64,000 nt of DNA from Burkholderiales bacterium RIFCSPLOWO2_12_FULL_61_40 (GTDB lineage: Bacteria > Pseudomonadota > Gammaproteobacteria > Burkholderiales > Burkholderiaceae_C): the NCBI GenBank assembly GCA_001770935.1, contig MESI01000009.1, forward strand, positions 1-64,000, written 5' to 3'. Of this stretch, positions 49,000 through 56,458 are shown piece by piece. Position 1 is the stretch's first letter; the number at the start of each line of letters is the position of its first letter. Both the position numbers and the translations under genes were made by a program. The notes beneath the pieces are model-generated. The model had not been told where the DNA came from and did not search any database. It was given only the letters and a program-made list of their open reading frames with translations.

Positions 49000-49467
49000 T
49001 TACAGTTTCAGGCTCATGACAATGGCGTCTTCGCGCTGGCCATCACCCGCCGGGTAGTATTGCTTGCGCAGCCCCATGCGGCGGTAGCCGTGGCGCTCGT
49101 ACACCTGCAGGGCGCGCGCATTGCCGACCCGCACCTCCAGCCACAGCCACTGGGCGCCCTGCCCGCGCGCCCACAGGGTCAGCGCGTCCAGCATCACCTT
49201 GGCCCAGCCCTGGCCCTGGTGCTCGGGCGCCACGGTGATGTTGAGCAGGTGCACCTCGTCCACGCCCTTCATGGCCACGAAGTAGCCCAGCACCGTCTGG
49301 TGGGCCACCAGCACCTGGGCCTGGTAGCCCGAATGCAGGGCGTCCAGAAAATTGGCCCGGTTCCAGGGGTGGGCGTAGGCGCGCTGCTCCACATGCAGCA
49401 CCACGTCCAGCCAGGGCGCCAGCAGGGGTTCAAACTGCACTTCAACGGACTCGGTCAGGGACTGCAT
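49000..49467 (-). CDS. rimI: Ribosomal protein S18-alanine N-acetyltransferase
   Basis: GNAT acetyltransferase, 155 residues. Acetyl-CoA loop is seen as VAPEHQGQGWAKVML, with LLNITV before it and LEVRVGNARALQVYERHGY after it, as in RimI. The start at 49467 lies 4 bp after the tsaB stop; tsaB-rimI is a widespread operon. Confidence 0.94.
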   Translation of the reverse strand: MQSLTESVEVQFEPLLAPWLDVVLHVEQRAYAHPWNRANFLDALHSGYQAQVLVAHQTVLGYFVAMKGVDEVHLLNITVAPEHQGQGWAKVMLDALTLWARGQGAQWLWLEVRVGNARALQVYERHGYRRMGLRKQYYPAGDGQREDAIVMSLKL

Positions 49468-49471
49468 AGGC

Positions 49472-50248
49472 TTATCCCTGGCTGGAGTGCGCCAGTGCCG
49501 CCGCCAGGCCCTGGGCCTGGGCTTTTTCGGCCGTGCGCTCCAGCGTGGTTTTGGCGACCTTGTCGCGGATGTAGACCGGCAAGGCCTGTTCGGCGGGCAC
49601 CGCCAGGCCCTGGGCCAGCAACTGGGGCGCCAGGCGCAACATGGCGAGTGCACTGGGCAAGGCGGCGATGCACTGCACCGCGCCCACGGCCGCCATCCCA
49701 CCCGCCTGGACGCCCGCCAGCCGCTCGGCATACACCGTGAACACATTGCCCGCCCAGTACGTGCGCCCCACACGCGCAGGCAAGTCTTCCGGACGGAGCA
49801 GGCAGCTGCCTTGCAGCTCGGTCCATTGCGATCCTTCAAAGGCATAGGTGGCGGCGTACATTTCGTCCATGCGGGCGTCCAGCAAGGCGGTGACTTGCCC
49901 ACTCGGCTGATCGGCCAAAGCCGCAAACCGCGCTTCTTCGGCCACCGCCAGCAAAGACGCCACCGGCAGCACCGGCACCCCAGCGCCAAAGGCCAGTCCC
50001 TGGGCCACCGCGCAGGCGGTGCGCAGCCCGGTGAACGAGCCCGGTCCGCTGCCGAAACAGATGGCGTCCAGCGCGCTCAAGGGCAGCTCGGCCTGCTGCA
50101 TCAGTTCCAAAATCGCGGCAATCAGCCCGGTGGAGGCCTGGGCGCCGCCCACGCCGCTGTGCTGCCAATGCTGCACCCGCCCATGGACCGTGCGGGCCAC
50201 GGCAATGTGCATCGCCTCGGTACTGGTATCAAACGCCAAAAGATTCAT
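49472..50248 (-). CDS. tsaB: tRNA threonylcarbamoyladenosine biosynthesis protein TsaB
   Basis: Scaffold subunit of the TsaBDE complex that makes t6A37 in tRNA. 258 residues, ASKHA fold: LAFDTSTEAMHIAVA at the start, then FGSGPGSFTGLRTACAVAQG, the classic TsaB signature. tsaC, for the earlier step of the same pathway, is also in this window (52508-53560). Followed by rimI. Confidence 0.95.
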   Translation of the reverse strand: MNLLAFDTSTEAMHIAVARTVHGRVQHWQHSGVGGAQASTGLIAAILELMQQAELPLSALDAICFGSGPGSFTGLRTACAVAQGLAFGAGVPVLPVASLLAVAEEARFAALADQPSGQVTALLDARMDEMYAATYAFEGSQWTELQGSCLLRPEDLPARVGRTYWAGNVFTVYAERLAGVQAGGMAAVGAVQCIAALPSALAMLRLAPQLLAQGLAVPAEQALPVYIRDKVAKTTLERTAEKAQAQGLAAALAHSSQG

Positions 50249-50259
50249 ACATTCAAGCC

Positions 50260-50318
50260 AAATTAGCCTCTAGCCCCCGTAGATATTGCGTGAGCAGCTC
50301 CTATTTCAGGAGCAACCG
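50260..50318 (+). repeat. 59-bp dispersed repeat, copy E, at the EamA remnant
   Basis: AAATTAGCCTCTAGCCCCC, then GCGTGAGCAGCTCCT and AGGAGCAACC. The hairpin is GCTCCT-N5-AGGAGC, fully paired although its bases differ from other copies, so pairing has been kept while sequence changed. Read on the minus strand it encodes the last residues of the truncated EamA gene. Confidence 0.85.
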
Positions 50319-50508
50319 TTGCCACTTTGCACACACCGAACACAATGCCGGCGGTCACCAGCGTCAGCCCGGCCACCACATTCCAGCCCAAAGGCTCACC
50401 CAGCACCAGCGCCGCGGCCAGGGCCGACAGGCCCGGCACCACGGCCGTGATCAGGCCCACGGTTTTGGGCGAGAAAGTGGGTTGCGCGATGGGGGCGGTG
50501 GAAGGCAT
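50263..50508 (-). pseudogene. Remnant of an EamA/DMT-family transporter
   Basis: 81 codons. VGLITAVVPGLSALAAALVLGEPL with the following AGLTLVTAGIVFG is the end of an EamA domain (normally two domains, about 290 residues). The preceding 200 or more residues are missing, and the last 20 codons come from the 59-bp repeat. Start and expression are doubtful. Confidence 0.7.
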
Positions 50509-50564
50509 GGGGTGATTATCGGGGTTGCCGCGCCCACGCACTCCGCTGCCCGGATAATCCATCC

Positions 50565-52043
50565 ATGCCCTTTCGTGTTTTATTGCTCGCCGCGCTGTGC
50601 GGCCTGTGCGCGCAGTCCCCAGCGCAAGCCCTCCCCCCCAAAGTCCACGCCGCACTGGCCCGCGCCAAGGTGCCCGCCGACGCCGTGGCCGTGCTGCTGG
50701 TGGACGCCCAGGGCCAGAGCGCGCCGCGCCTGAACCACCGCGCAGCCGTGCCCATGAACCCGGCCTCGGTGATGAAACTGGTGACCACCTACGCCGCGCT
50801 GGACCTGCTGGGCCCGGCCTATACCTGGCGCACCCCGGTCTACCTGGAGGGTGCGGTGCGCGAAGGCACGCTGTACGGCAACCTGTACATCCAGGGCCAG
50901 GGCGATCCCAAGCTGGTGCTGGAGCGCCTGTGGCTGCTGCTGCGCCGGGTGCAGGGCCTGGGCACCCACACCATCGCGGGGGATGTGGTGCTGGACCGCA
51001 GCGCCTTTGAGCTGCCCGAGACCAACCCCGCCAGCTTCGACGGCGAACCCCTGCGCCCCTACAACGCCAGCCCCGACGCCCTGTTGGTCAACTACAAGGC
51101 CGTGGTGATGACCTTCAGCCCGGACCCGGCAACCGGCACCGCGCAAGTGCAGTTCGACCCGCCGCTGGCCGGTGTTCAGGTGCAGACCACGGTGCCGCTG
51201 CTGCCTGCTGCCGTTGGGGTGCTGGGCGGCTGTGGGGACTACCGGGGCGCGCTCAAGGCCGATTTTTCGGATGCCAATCACATCCAGTTTGCCGGCGGCT
51301 ACCCGCTGGCCTGCGGGGAAAAAGTCTGGCCCGTGGCCTACGCCGACCCGCCCAGCTACGCCGTGCGCGCCGTGCAGGGCCTGTGGCTGTCCATGGGCGG
51401 CAAGCTCACCGGCAGCGTGCGCATGGGAACCGTGCCTGCCGCACTGGCCAGCGCCCAGCCCGCGTTTGAAGTCCGCTCCGCGCCGCTGGCCGAAATCATC
51501 CGCGACATCAACAAGTACAGCAACAACGTGATGGCGCAGCAGCTGTTTCTGACGCTGGGGCGGGTAGCCCCCTTGGCCGACGCAGCACCTGGCGAGAACG
51601 GCACGGCCACCATCCCACCGCAACTGCCCGGCAGTTTTGCCGCTGCGCGCGCCGTGGTGCAGCGCTGGTGGACGCAGCGCATCGGCCCCAACGATGCCCC
51701 CGTGCTGGACAACGGCTCGGGCCTGTCGCGCCAGGCGCGCATCAGCGCCCAGGGCCTGGGGCGCCTGCTGCAAAGCGCCTACCTGTCGCCGCTGATGCCG
51801 GAGCTGATGGCCTCCCTGCCCATCACCGGCGTGGACGGCACGCTGCAACGCGCCAAGGCCCGCACCAGCGGCGGCGCCCACCTCAAAACCGGCAGCCTGA
51901 GCCATGTGGTGGCGGTGGCGGGCTATGTGCACGCCGCCAGCGGCAAGCGCTACGTGCTGGTCGCCCTGATCAACCATTCCAACGCCAACGCCGCCCGCCC
52001 CGCCATCGACGCCCTGGTCGACTGGGCAATCCAGGACCAATGA
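50565..52043 (+). CDS. dacB: D-alanyl-D-alanine carboxypeptidase/endopeptidase, PBP4 family
   Basis: Periplasmic penicillin-binding protein that trims or cleaves peptidoglycan peptides. 492 residues: signal peptide (about 1-22, ending PAQA), active-site SVMK, second motif SNN in KYSNNVMAQ and third motif KTG in HLKTGSL; the large PBP4 insert lies between the first and second motifs. The ATG at 50565 lacks a clear ribosome site. It is followed at 9 bp by a SemiSWEET gene. Confidence 0.95.
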   Translation: MPFRVLLLAALCGLCAQSPAQALPPKVHAALARAKVPADAVAVLLVDAQGQSAPRLNHRAAVPMNPASVMKLVTTYAALDLLGPAYTWRTPVYLEGAVREGTLYGNLYIQGQGDPKLVLERLWLLLRRVQGLGTHTIAGDVVLDRSAFELPETNPASFDGEPLRPYNASPDALLVNYKAVVMTFSPDPATGTAQVQFDPPLAGVQVQTTVPLLPAAVGVLGGCGDYRGALKADFSDANHIQFAGGYPLACGEKVWPVAYADPPSYAVRAVQGLWLSMGGKLTGSVRMGTVPAALASAQPAFEVRSAPLAEIIRDINKYSNNVMAQQLFLTLGRVAPLADAAPGENGTATIPPQLPGSFAAARAVVQRWWTQRIGPNDAPVLDNGSGLSRQARISAQGLGRLLQSAYLSPLMPELMASLPITGVDGTLQRAKARTSGGAHLKTGSLSHVVAVAGYVHAASGKRYVLVALINHSNANAARPAIDALVDWAIQDQ

Positions 52044-52052
52044 AAACCTACC

Positions 52053-52307
52053 ATGCAAGCCTCTGACATCGTCGGCTCCCTCGCCGCCGCCCTCACCACC
52101 GTCAGTTTTATTCCGCAGGCGCTGCACACCTTCCAGACCAAGGACGTGAGCGGCATTTCGCTGGGCATGTACAGCACCTTCACCGTGGGGGTGAGCCTGT
52201 GGCTGGTCTACGGGGTGCTGCTGCAGGCCTGGCCCATCGTGATCGCCAACACCATCACCTTGTCGATGGCCAGTGCGATTCTGGCGATGAAGCTGCGTTA
52301 CAAGTAA
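52053..52307 (+). CDS. SemiSWEET-type small transporter
   Basis: 84 residues with three membrane helices, the half-transporter form that works as a dimer. The PQ-loop motif is present (TVSFIPQALHTFQTKDVSGIS), and the second helix contains SLWLVYGVLLQAWPI, as in bacterial SemiSWEET sugar transporters. It lies directly after dacB on the same strand. Confidence 0.92.
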   Translation: MQASDIVGSLAAALTTVSFIPQALHTFQTKDVSGISLGMYSTFTVGVSLWLVYGVLLQAWPIVIANTITLSMASAILAMKLRYK

Positions 52308-52351
52308 CTCCAAAACTGCCATGGGTTGGGGCAATGTGGTCTCTCGGGCAC

Positions 52352-52426
52352 GCCAGAAAGCGGAATCCGGGGGGCCTCATGCTGCCAAACGCGCAGAAAT
52401 CGGCCCCCCGGACTCCGCCTTCTGGC
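52352..52426. terminator. Large 25-bp inverted repeat between SemiSWEET and tsaC
   Basis: Arms of 25 bases (52352-52376 and 52402-52426) pair at 23 positions around a 25-base loop, beginning GCCAGAAAGC and containing GGGGGGCC. It lies between converging genes, so it may end transcription in both directions. No T-run follows. Confidence 0.6.
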
Positions 52427-52451
52427 TGTCGCTGCTGTATGCCTAAGTCTG

Positions 52452-52487
52452 GGTCCAGGTCCAGGTCCAGGTCCAGGTCCAGGTCTA
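52452..52487 (+). repeat. Hexamer tandem repeat (GGTCCA)
   Basis: Five perfect GGTCCA units and one GGTCTA unit in the gap before tsaC. Such short arrays are prone to slippage. Confidence 0.95.
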
Positions 52488-52507
52488 TGCTATGTCTACG
52501 TGGCGGT

Positions 52508-53560
52508 TTATGCGGAGGCGCGTTGCAGCCGGTCGCGCACGCCGACCCATTCCATCGTGTCGGGTGGGATTTCCACCCAGATGAGTTTCACACCCAGGTC
52601 GTCCAGTTCGCGCAGCACGGCGAACAGTTCGTGGGCGGCGGCATCGGCCTGCGCGGGCATACGGCGCAGCACCAGCTGGCGGGAATTTGTTTTCAGCGCG
52701 CTGCGGGCATAGACCGCAATGCCGGCCTTGCCGACATCAGCGCCCAGCAGGTCCAGCGCGGTTTGCAGGGCCTTGGCGTCCATCAGGCGCACCTTGGCGT
52801 TGGGCGCGTAGTGCGACTCCAGGGTGCCGGAGGCCCTTGGGGCAGTGCTGGCGTGCGCAGCCAGCTCATCTTTTGATAGCAATTTGCGGCCGCAGGCCGC
52901 TTCCACCTGGGCGCTGGTGATGGAGCCGGGGCGCAGCAGCACCGGGGCGCCCCGGGTGCAGTCGATGATGGTGGACTCGATGCCCAGCGTGCAGGGGCCG
53001 CCGTCCAGGATCAGCAGTTCGTCGCCCAGCTCACTTTGCACATGCGCCGCCGTGGTGGGGCTGACGCGGCCGAAGCGGTTGGCGCTGGGCGCTGCAACCC
53101 CCCAGACCTCGGGCTGGCCTGCGGGGGGCCGGCGCAAGGCCAACAGCACGGCCTGCGCGGCCGGGTGGGCGGGGCAGCGCAGGCCGATGGAGTCTTGCCC
53201 GCCCGCCGCCGCCGCCCCCACCCCGGCGCGCCGGGGCAGGATGAGGGTCAGGGGTCCGGGCCAGAAGGCCGACATGAGCTGCTGGGCGAAGGGCGGCACC
53301 TGGGCGCAAAAATGCGCCACGCCCGACAGGCCGCCATCGAAGGCGGCCACATGCACGATCAGCGGGTGGTCCGCCGGGCGGCCCTTGGCGGCAAACACCT
53401 TTGCCACGGCCGTGCCGTTGTCGGCATCGGCCCCCAGGCCGTACACCGTTTCGGTTGGAAGGCCAATCAGGCCGCCAGCCCTGATGGTATCTGCGCAAGC
53501 AGCTATGGATTCAGGAGCAAAAGTAAAATCTTCGGCAGAGTTACAGGCGGGCAAAATCAT
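52508..53560 (-). CDS. tsaC: L-threonylcarbamoyladenylate synthase with Sua5 C-terminal domain
   Basis: Makes threonylcarbamoyl-AMP from Thr, bicarbonate and ATP for t6A37 of tRNA. 350 residues, the long Sua5/YwlC form. YrdC domain: GLPTETVYGLGADA, KVFAAKGRPADHPLIVH, FWPGPLTLIL and SANRFGRVSPT; the Sua5 domain begins near residue 205. The start at 53560 gives MILPACNSAED. Residues 13-32 are encoded by a copy of the 59-bp repeat. A degenerate partial copy may lie near 52870, where codon use also shifts to AT-rich. It is cotranscribed with purE-purK. Confidence 0.95.
   Translation of the reverse strand: MILPACNSAEDFTFAPESIAACADTIRAGGLIGLPTETVYGLGADADNGTAVAKVFAAKGRPADHPLIVHVAAFDGGLSGVAHFCAQVPPFAQQLMSAFWPGPLTLILPRRAGVGAAAAGGQDSIGLRCPAHPAAQAVLLALRRPPAGQPEVWGVAAPSANRFGRVSPTTAAHVQSELGDELLILDGGPCTLGIESTIIDCTRGAPVLLRPGSITSAQVEAACGRKLLSKDELAAHASTAPRASGTLESHYAPNAKVRLMDAKALQTALDLLGADVGKAGIAVYARSALKTNSRQLVLRRMPAQADAAAHELFAVLRELDDLGVKLIWVEIPPDTMEWVGVRDRLQRASA
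53465..53523 (+). repeat. 59-bp dispersed repeat, copy F, in frame inside tsaC
   Basis: Core GCGCAAGCAGCTAT with AGGAGCAAAAG, and GCCAGCCC to the left. Encodes TsaC residues 13-32 on the opposite strand. The hairpin is only partly paired, so coding constraint may be eroding it. Confidence 0.75.
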
Positions 53561-53570
53561 GGGTAAACCG

Positions 53571-54893
53571 TCAAAATGCCGCAATACCCAGCAGGCGCGC
53601 GGCCTCCAGGGCGGTGGCACGCACCTGCGCCACGGTGGCGCCCGTCACGGTCAGGTGGCCCATCTTGCGGCCCTTGCTGGCGCTGGCCTTGCCGTACAGG
53701 TGCAAATGCGCCCCCGGCAGCGCCAGGATCCGGTCCCACGGCGGCGTTGTTAAATGGGGGTCAGATTCCAATTTCCCTGCGGGGGTTTTCTCCGCATGGG
53801 TGTCGCCGCCCTGTATTGGCAACCGCCCCCCCTTGTTCCAGATGTCGCCCAGCAGGTTGAGCATGATGGCCGGGCTGTGTTGGCGCGGCTGGGTCAGGGG
53901 CAACTGCGCCAGGGTGCGCACCTGCAGCTCGAACTGCGATACATCACAGGCTTCCATGCTGTAGTGGCCGCTGTTGTGCGGGCGCGGCGCCATTTCGTTC
54001 ACCACCAGACCACCCAGGCCCTGGGCGGCGGACGCACTTTCGTCCAGCACAAAGAATTCGACGCACAAGACGCCCACGTAACGCAGGCCTTCTGCTATCG
54101 ATTTCGCAGCTGCTACCGCACGTTCTGCAAGGGCTGCAGGCATATTTCCTTCATACACCTCGGTCACCGCCAGGATGCCGTCGCGGTGCAGGTTGCGCTG
54201 CACCGGCAGGTGCACACAGGTCCCATCCGCGCCGCGCGCCACGATCACCGACACCTCTTGCTGCAGGGGCAGCATTTTTTCCAGGACGCAGGCCACCTGG
54301 CTCAGGCCGTTCCAGGCGGTGGCCAGTTCCGCGCGCGTGGCCACGCGCATCTGGCCCTTGCCGTCGTAGCCCATGCGGGCGGTTTTGAGAATACCGGGCA
54401 GCAGGTCGTCGGAGATGTTTGCCAGCTGTTCGGCGGTTTCGATCAGCGCAAACGGGGCGCAGGGCACGCCGCAGGCCACAAAGTGCGCCTTCTCGCGCGA
54501 GCGGTCCTGCGCAATGGCCACCGCGTCGGCGCTGGGCGACACCGCTCGGCTGCCCGCCAGTTGGGCCAGCGCCTGCGCAGGCACATTCTCGAACTCCGTG
54601 GTCACCGCCGCGCACAGCTGCGCCAGTTGCGCCAGACCCGCCGGGTCGGTGTAGGCGGTCTGGATATGGTGGTGGCTGACCCGCCCGGCCGGGCTCTCGG
54701 CGTCGGGGTCCAGCACGGCGGTGAAATAGCCCATGCGCTGGGCCGCATGCACAAACATGCGGCCCAACTGGCCGCCGCCCATGACGCCCAGCGTCATTTC
54801 CTTGGTTTTGCCCAGCGTCATTTCCCTGGACTCGCTTGGCCCCAAGTCCGTGGATTCGCCCGGCGTCGCACCGGGCAACAGCACATCACTCAT
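53571..54893 (-). CDS. purK: N5-carboxyaminoimidazole ribonucleotide synthase
   Basis: Purine synthesis: ATP-dependent carboxylation of AIR to N5-CAIR, which PurE then rearranges. 440 residues, longer than the usual 370-400. ATP-grasp features are present: [22 protein letters not shown], and [13 protein letters not shown]. Oddities: an N-terminal extension with a tandem duplicate (EMTLG twice), an in-frame insertion at about residues 354-384 ([18 protein letters not shown] lies in it) and a region encoded by the 59-bp repeat. Reading frame and catalytic motifs are intact. It overlaps purE by ATGA. Confidence 0.95.
   Translation of the reverse strand: MSDVLLPGATPGESTDLGPSESREMTLGKTKEMTLGVMGGGQLGRMFVHAAQRMGYFTAVLDPDAESPAGRVSHHHIQTAYTDPAGLAQLAQLCAAVTTEFENVPAQALAQLAGSRAVSPSADAVAIAQDRSREKAHFVACGVPCAPFALIETAEQLANISDDLLPGILKTARMGYDGKGQMRVATRAELATAWNGLSQVACVLEKMLPLQQEVSVIVARGADGTCVHLPVQRNLHRDGILAVTEVYEGNMPAALAERAVAAAKSIAEGLRYVGVLCVEFFVLDESASAAQGLGGLVVNEMAPRPHNSGHYSMEACDVSQFELQVRTLAQLPLTQPRQHSPAIMLNLLGDIWNKGGRLPIQGGDTHAEKTPAGKLESDPHLTTPPWDRILALPGAHLHLYGKASASKGRKMGHLTVTGATVAQVRATALEAARLLGIAAF
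53744..53832 (-). other. In-frame insertion of about 30 codons in purK
   Basis: The segment between NLLGDIWN and the conserved [19 protein letters not shown] is about 30 residues longer than in ordinary PurK. On the plus strand it contains GGGGGTCAGATTCCAATTTC, a motif of the GGGGTCAGA kind found at REP/RAYT-type elements, and T-rich stretches unlike the flanks. Confidence 0.6.
54089..54147 (-). repeat. 59-bp dispersed repeat-like segment, copy G, inside purK
   Basis: Reads on the minus strand AAATATGCCTGCAGCCC, then GCGGTAGCAGCT and ATAGCAGAAG, with both ends exactly 59 bp apart as in other copies. About 70% identity to copies C and D by hand alignment. Encodes [20 protein letters not shown], which looks like normal PurK, so chance resemblance is not excluded. 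Confidence 0.5.
54786..54825 (-). repeat. Tandem duplication in the purK N-terminal extension
   Basis: The 16-mer GCCCAGCGTCATTTCC occurs at 54786 and 54810, period 24 bp, giving EMTLG twice before the conserved GVMGGGQLG. The PurK fold is normally expected to start at the second copy. Confidence 0.85.
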
Positions 54894-55396
54894 GCCGACT
54901 CCAGGCCGGTCACCGGCAGCACCATCTCGCGGGCCACCTGGGTTTGGTCTATTCGAAAAGCGTCGAGTTCGGCGCGCAGTTCGGGGTCGGTTCCCGCCAG
55001 CAGGGCCACGGCAAACAGCGCCGCATTGGCCGCACCCGCCGCGCCAATAGCGAAGGTGGCCACCGGGATGCCCTTGGGCATTTGCACAATGCTGTGCAGC
55101 GAGTCCACGCCACTGAGGTGTTTGCTGGCCACCGGCACACCCAGCACCGGCACCGTGGTCTTGGCCGCCAGCATGCCCGGCAGGTGGGCGGCGCCCCCGG
55201 CACCGGCAATGATGGCGCGCAGGCCCCGCCCGGCAGCGGATTCGGCGTAGGCGAACATGTCGTCAGGCATGCGGTGGGCCGAAACGACCCGGGCTTCAAA
55301 GCCGATGCCAAACTGTTGGAGAACCTGGACCGCGTGTTGCATGGTGTCCCAGTCGGAGCTGGAACCCATCACCACACCAATAAGCACTTGCGTCAT
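54890..55396 (-). CDS. purE: N5-carboxyaminoimidazole ribonucleotide mutase
   Basis: Converts N5-CAIR to CAIR in purine synthesis. 168 residues, normal length: [22 protein letters not shown] (catalytic His) and [12 protein letters not shown] are all present. The start at 55396 gives [11 protein letters not shown]. It is first in the purE-purK-tsaC operon, with an 89-bp divergent gap to the thioredoxin gene. Confidence 0.97.
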   Translation of the reverse strand: MTQVLIGVVMGSSSDWDTMQHAVQVLQQFGIGFEARVVSAHRMPDDMFAYAESAAGRGLRAIIAGAGGAAHLPGMLAAKTTVPVLGVPVASKHLSGVDSLHSIVQMPKGIPVATFAIGAAGAANAALFAVALLAGTDPELRAELDAFRIDQTQVAREMVLPVTGLESA

Positions 55397-55485
55397 GACA
55401 AAGGGAGGGGGGTTGGGGGCTGGCAAAATCGCCTTCACTCGAATATTGGCTTGAATTTTACTTTTACACCCTGAGCTATCCCCAA

Positions 55486-56442
55486 ATGATGAATGTCACC
55501 CTTGAAAACTTCGACGCCGAAGTCATTGCCGCTTCGCACCAGGTCCCCGTGTTGGTCGACTTCTGGGCCCCTTGGTGTGGTCCCTGCAAGGTCATCGGCC
55601 CGCTACTGGAAAAAGCAGAACTCGAATACGACGGGCGCTTCAAGCTGGTCAAGATCGACTCCGACCAGGAACAGCAACTGGCCCAGGCCTTTGGCATCCG
55701 CAGCATCCCCACCTGCGTGCTGTTGGTGAACGGCAAACCGGTGGATGGTTTTCAGGGCGCCCTGCCCGAGAGCCAGATCAAAACCTTTCTGGACAAGCAC
55801 CTACCCTCCCCGGACGAACTCGAAGCCTTGTCCGAGGCCGAGGACGCCCAGGCGCTGATTGCCGCCGGGGACCCCCAGGCCGCCCTGCACAAGCTGCACG
55901 AAGCCCTGTCCATCAACCCCGGCAACGACGATGCCCGTTACGACTACGTCAGGCTGCTGATCGAGAACGACATGCTGGAAGACGCCGAGGCCGCGCTGGC
56001 CCCGGCGCTGGCCGAGATTCCCCGCCAACTGCGTTTTGAAGCCCTCAAACAGTTCCTGGATGCGATTACTTTTGTCACTACCGACGCACGCGGCGCCTGG
56101 GCTCCCGAGCAATTTGATGCCCTGATTGCGGCCAACAAGCGCGACTTCGACACGCGCCTGGCCAAGGCCCGCGTGCTGATGGTGACGGGCGACTGGACCG
56201 GCGCCATGGACGAATTGCTGGAAATCATCATGCGCGACAAAACCTGGAATGAGGCGATTCCGCGCAAGACCTATGTGGCGATTCTGGAACTGCTGACACC
56301 GCCCAAACCCAAAACCGGCCCGGTGGACCCCAGCAAAACCGCAGGTGGCATCGAAATTTCTGGCAAGGTGGTGGCCGACCAAAGCCCGCAGGCGCAACTG
56401 GTGGCCAGCTACCGGCGCAAACTCAGCATGACGCTGAACTAA
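55486..56442 (+). CDS. Thioredoxin-TPR fusion protein, CnoX/YbbN-like
   Basis: 318 residues: thioredoxin domain (1-105) with active CGPC in WAPWCGPCK and cis-Pro in SIPTCVLL, then TPR-like helices (about 115-280) with the CnoX arrangement. YbbN/CnoX of E. coli is a redox-controlled holdase working with GroEL; the CGPC pair here suggests oxidoreductase activity as well. Two ATGs start the ORF; either may be used. It is inserted, on the opposite strand, within the pur gene block. Confidence 0.92.
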   Translation: MMNVTLENFDAEVIAASHQVPVLVDFWAPWCGPCKVIGPLLEKAELEYDGRFKLVKIDSDQEQQLAQAFGIRSIPTCVLLVNGKPVDGFQGALPESQIKTFLDKHLPSPDELEALSEAEDAQALIAAGDPQAALHKLHEALSINPGNDDARYDYVRLLIENDMLEDAEAALAPALAEIPRQLRFEALKQFLDAITFVTTDARGAWAPEQFDALIAANKRDFDTRLAKARVLMVTGDWTGAMDELLEIIMRDKTWNEAIPRKTYVAILELLTPPKPKTGPVDPSKTAGGIEISGKVVADQSPQAQLVASYRRKLSMTLN

Positions 56443-56458
56443 TTCCGCTGAACTCCAC

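Noticed and set aside
52452..52487. The GGTCCA array as a possible CRISPR-like repeat
   Set aside because: Units are 6 bp with no spacers. It is a simple microsatellite.
52865..52895. A further partial copy of the 59-bp repeat in tsaC (GCTATCAAAAGATGAGC)
   Set aside because: Only the central part matches and the flanking boxes are missing, so I did not count it as a copy, although codon use there is also AT-rich.
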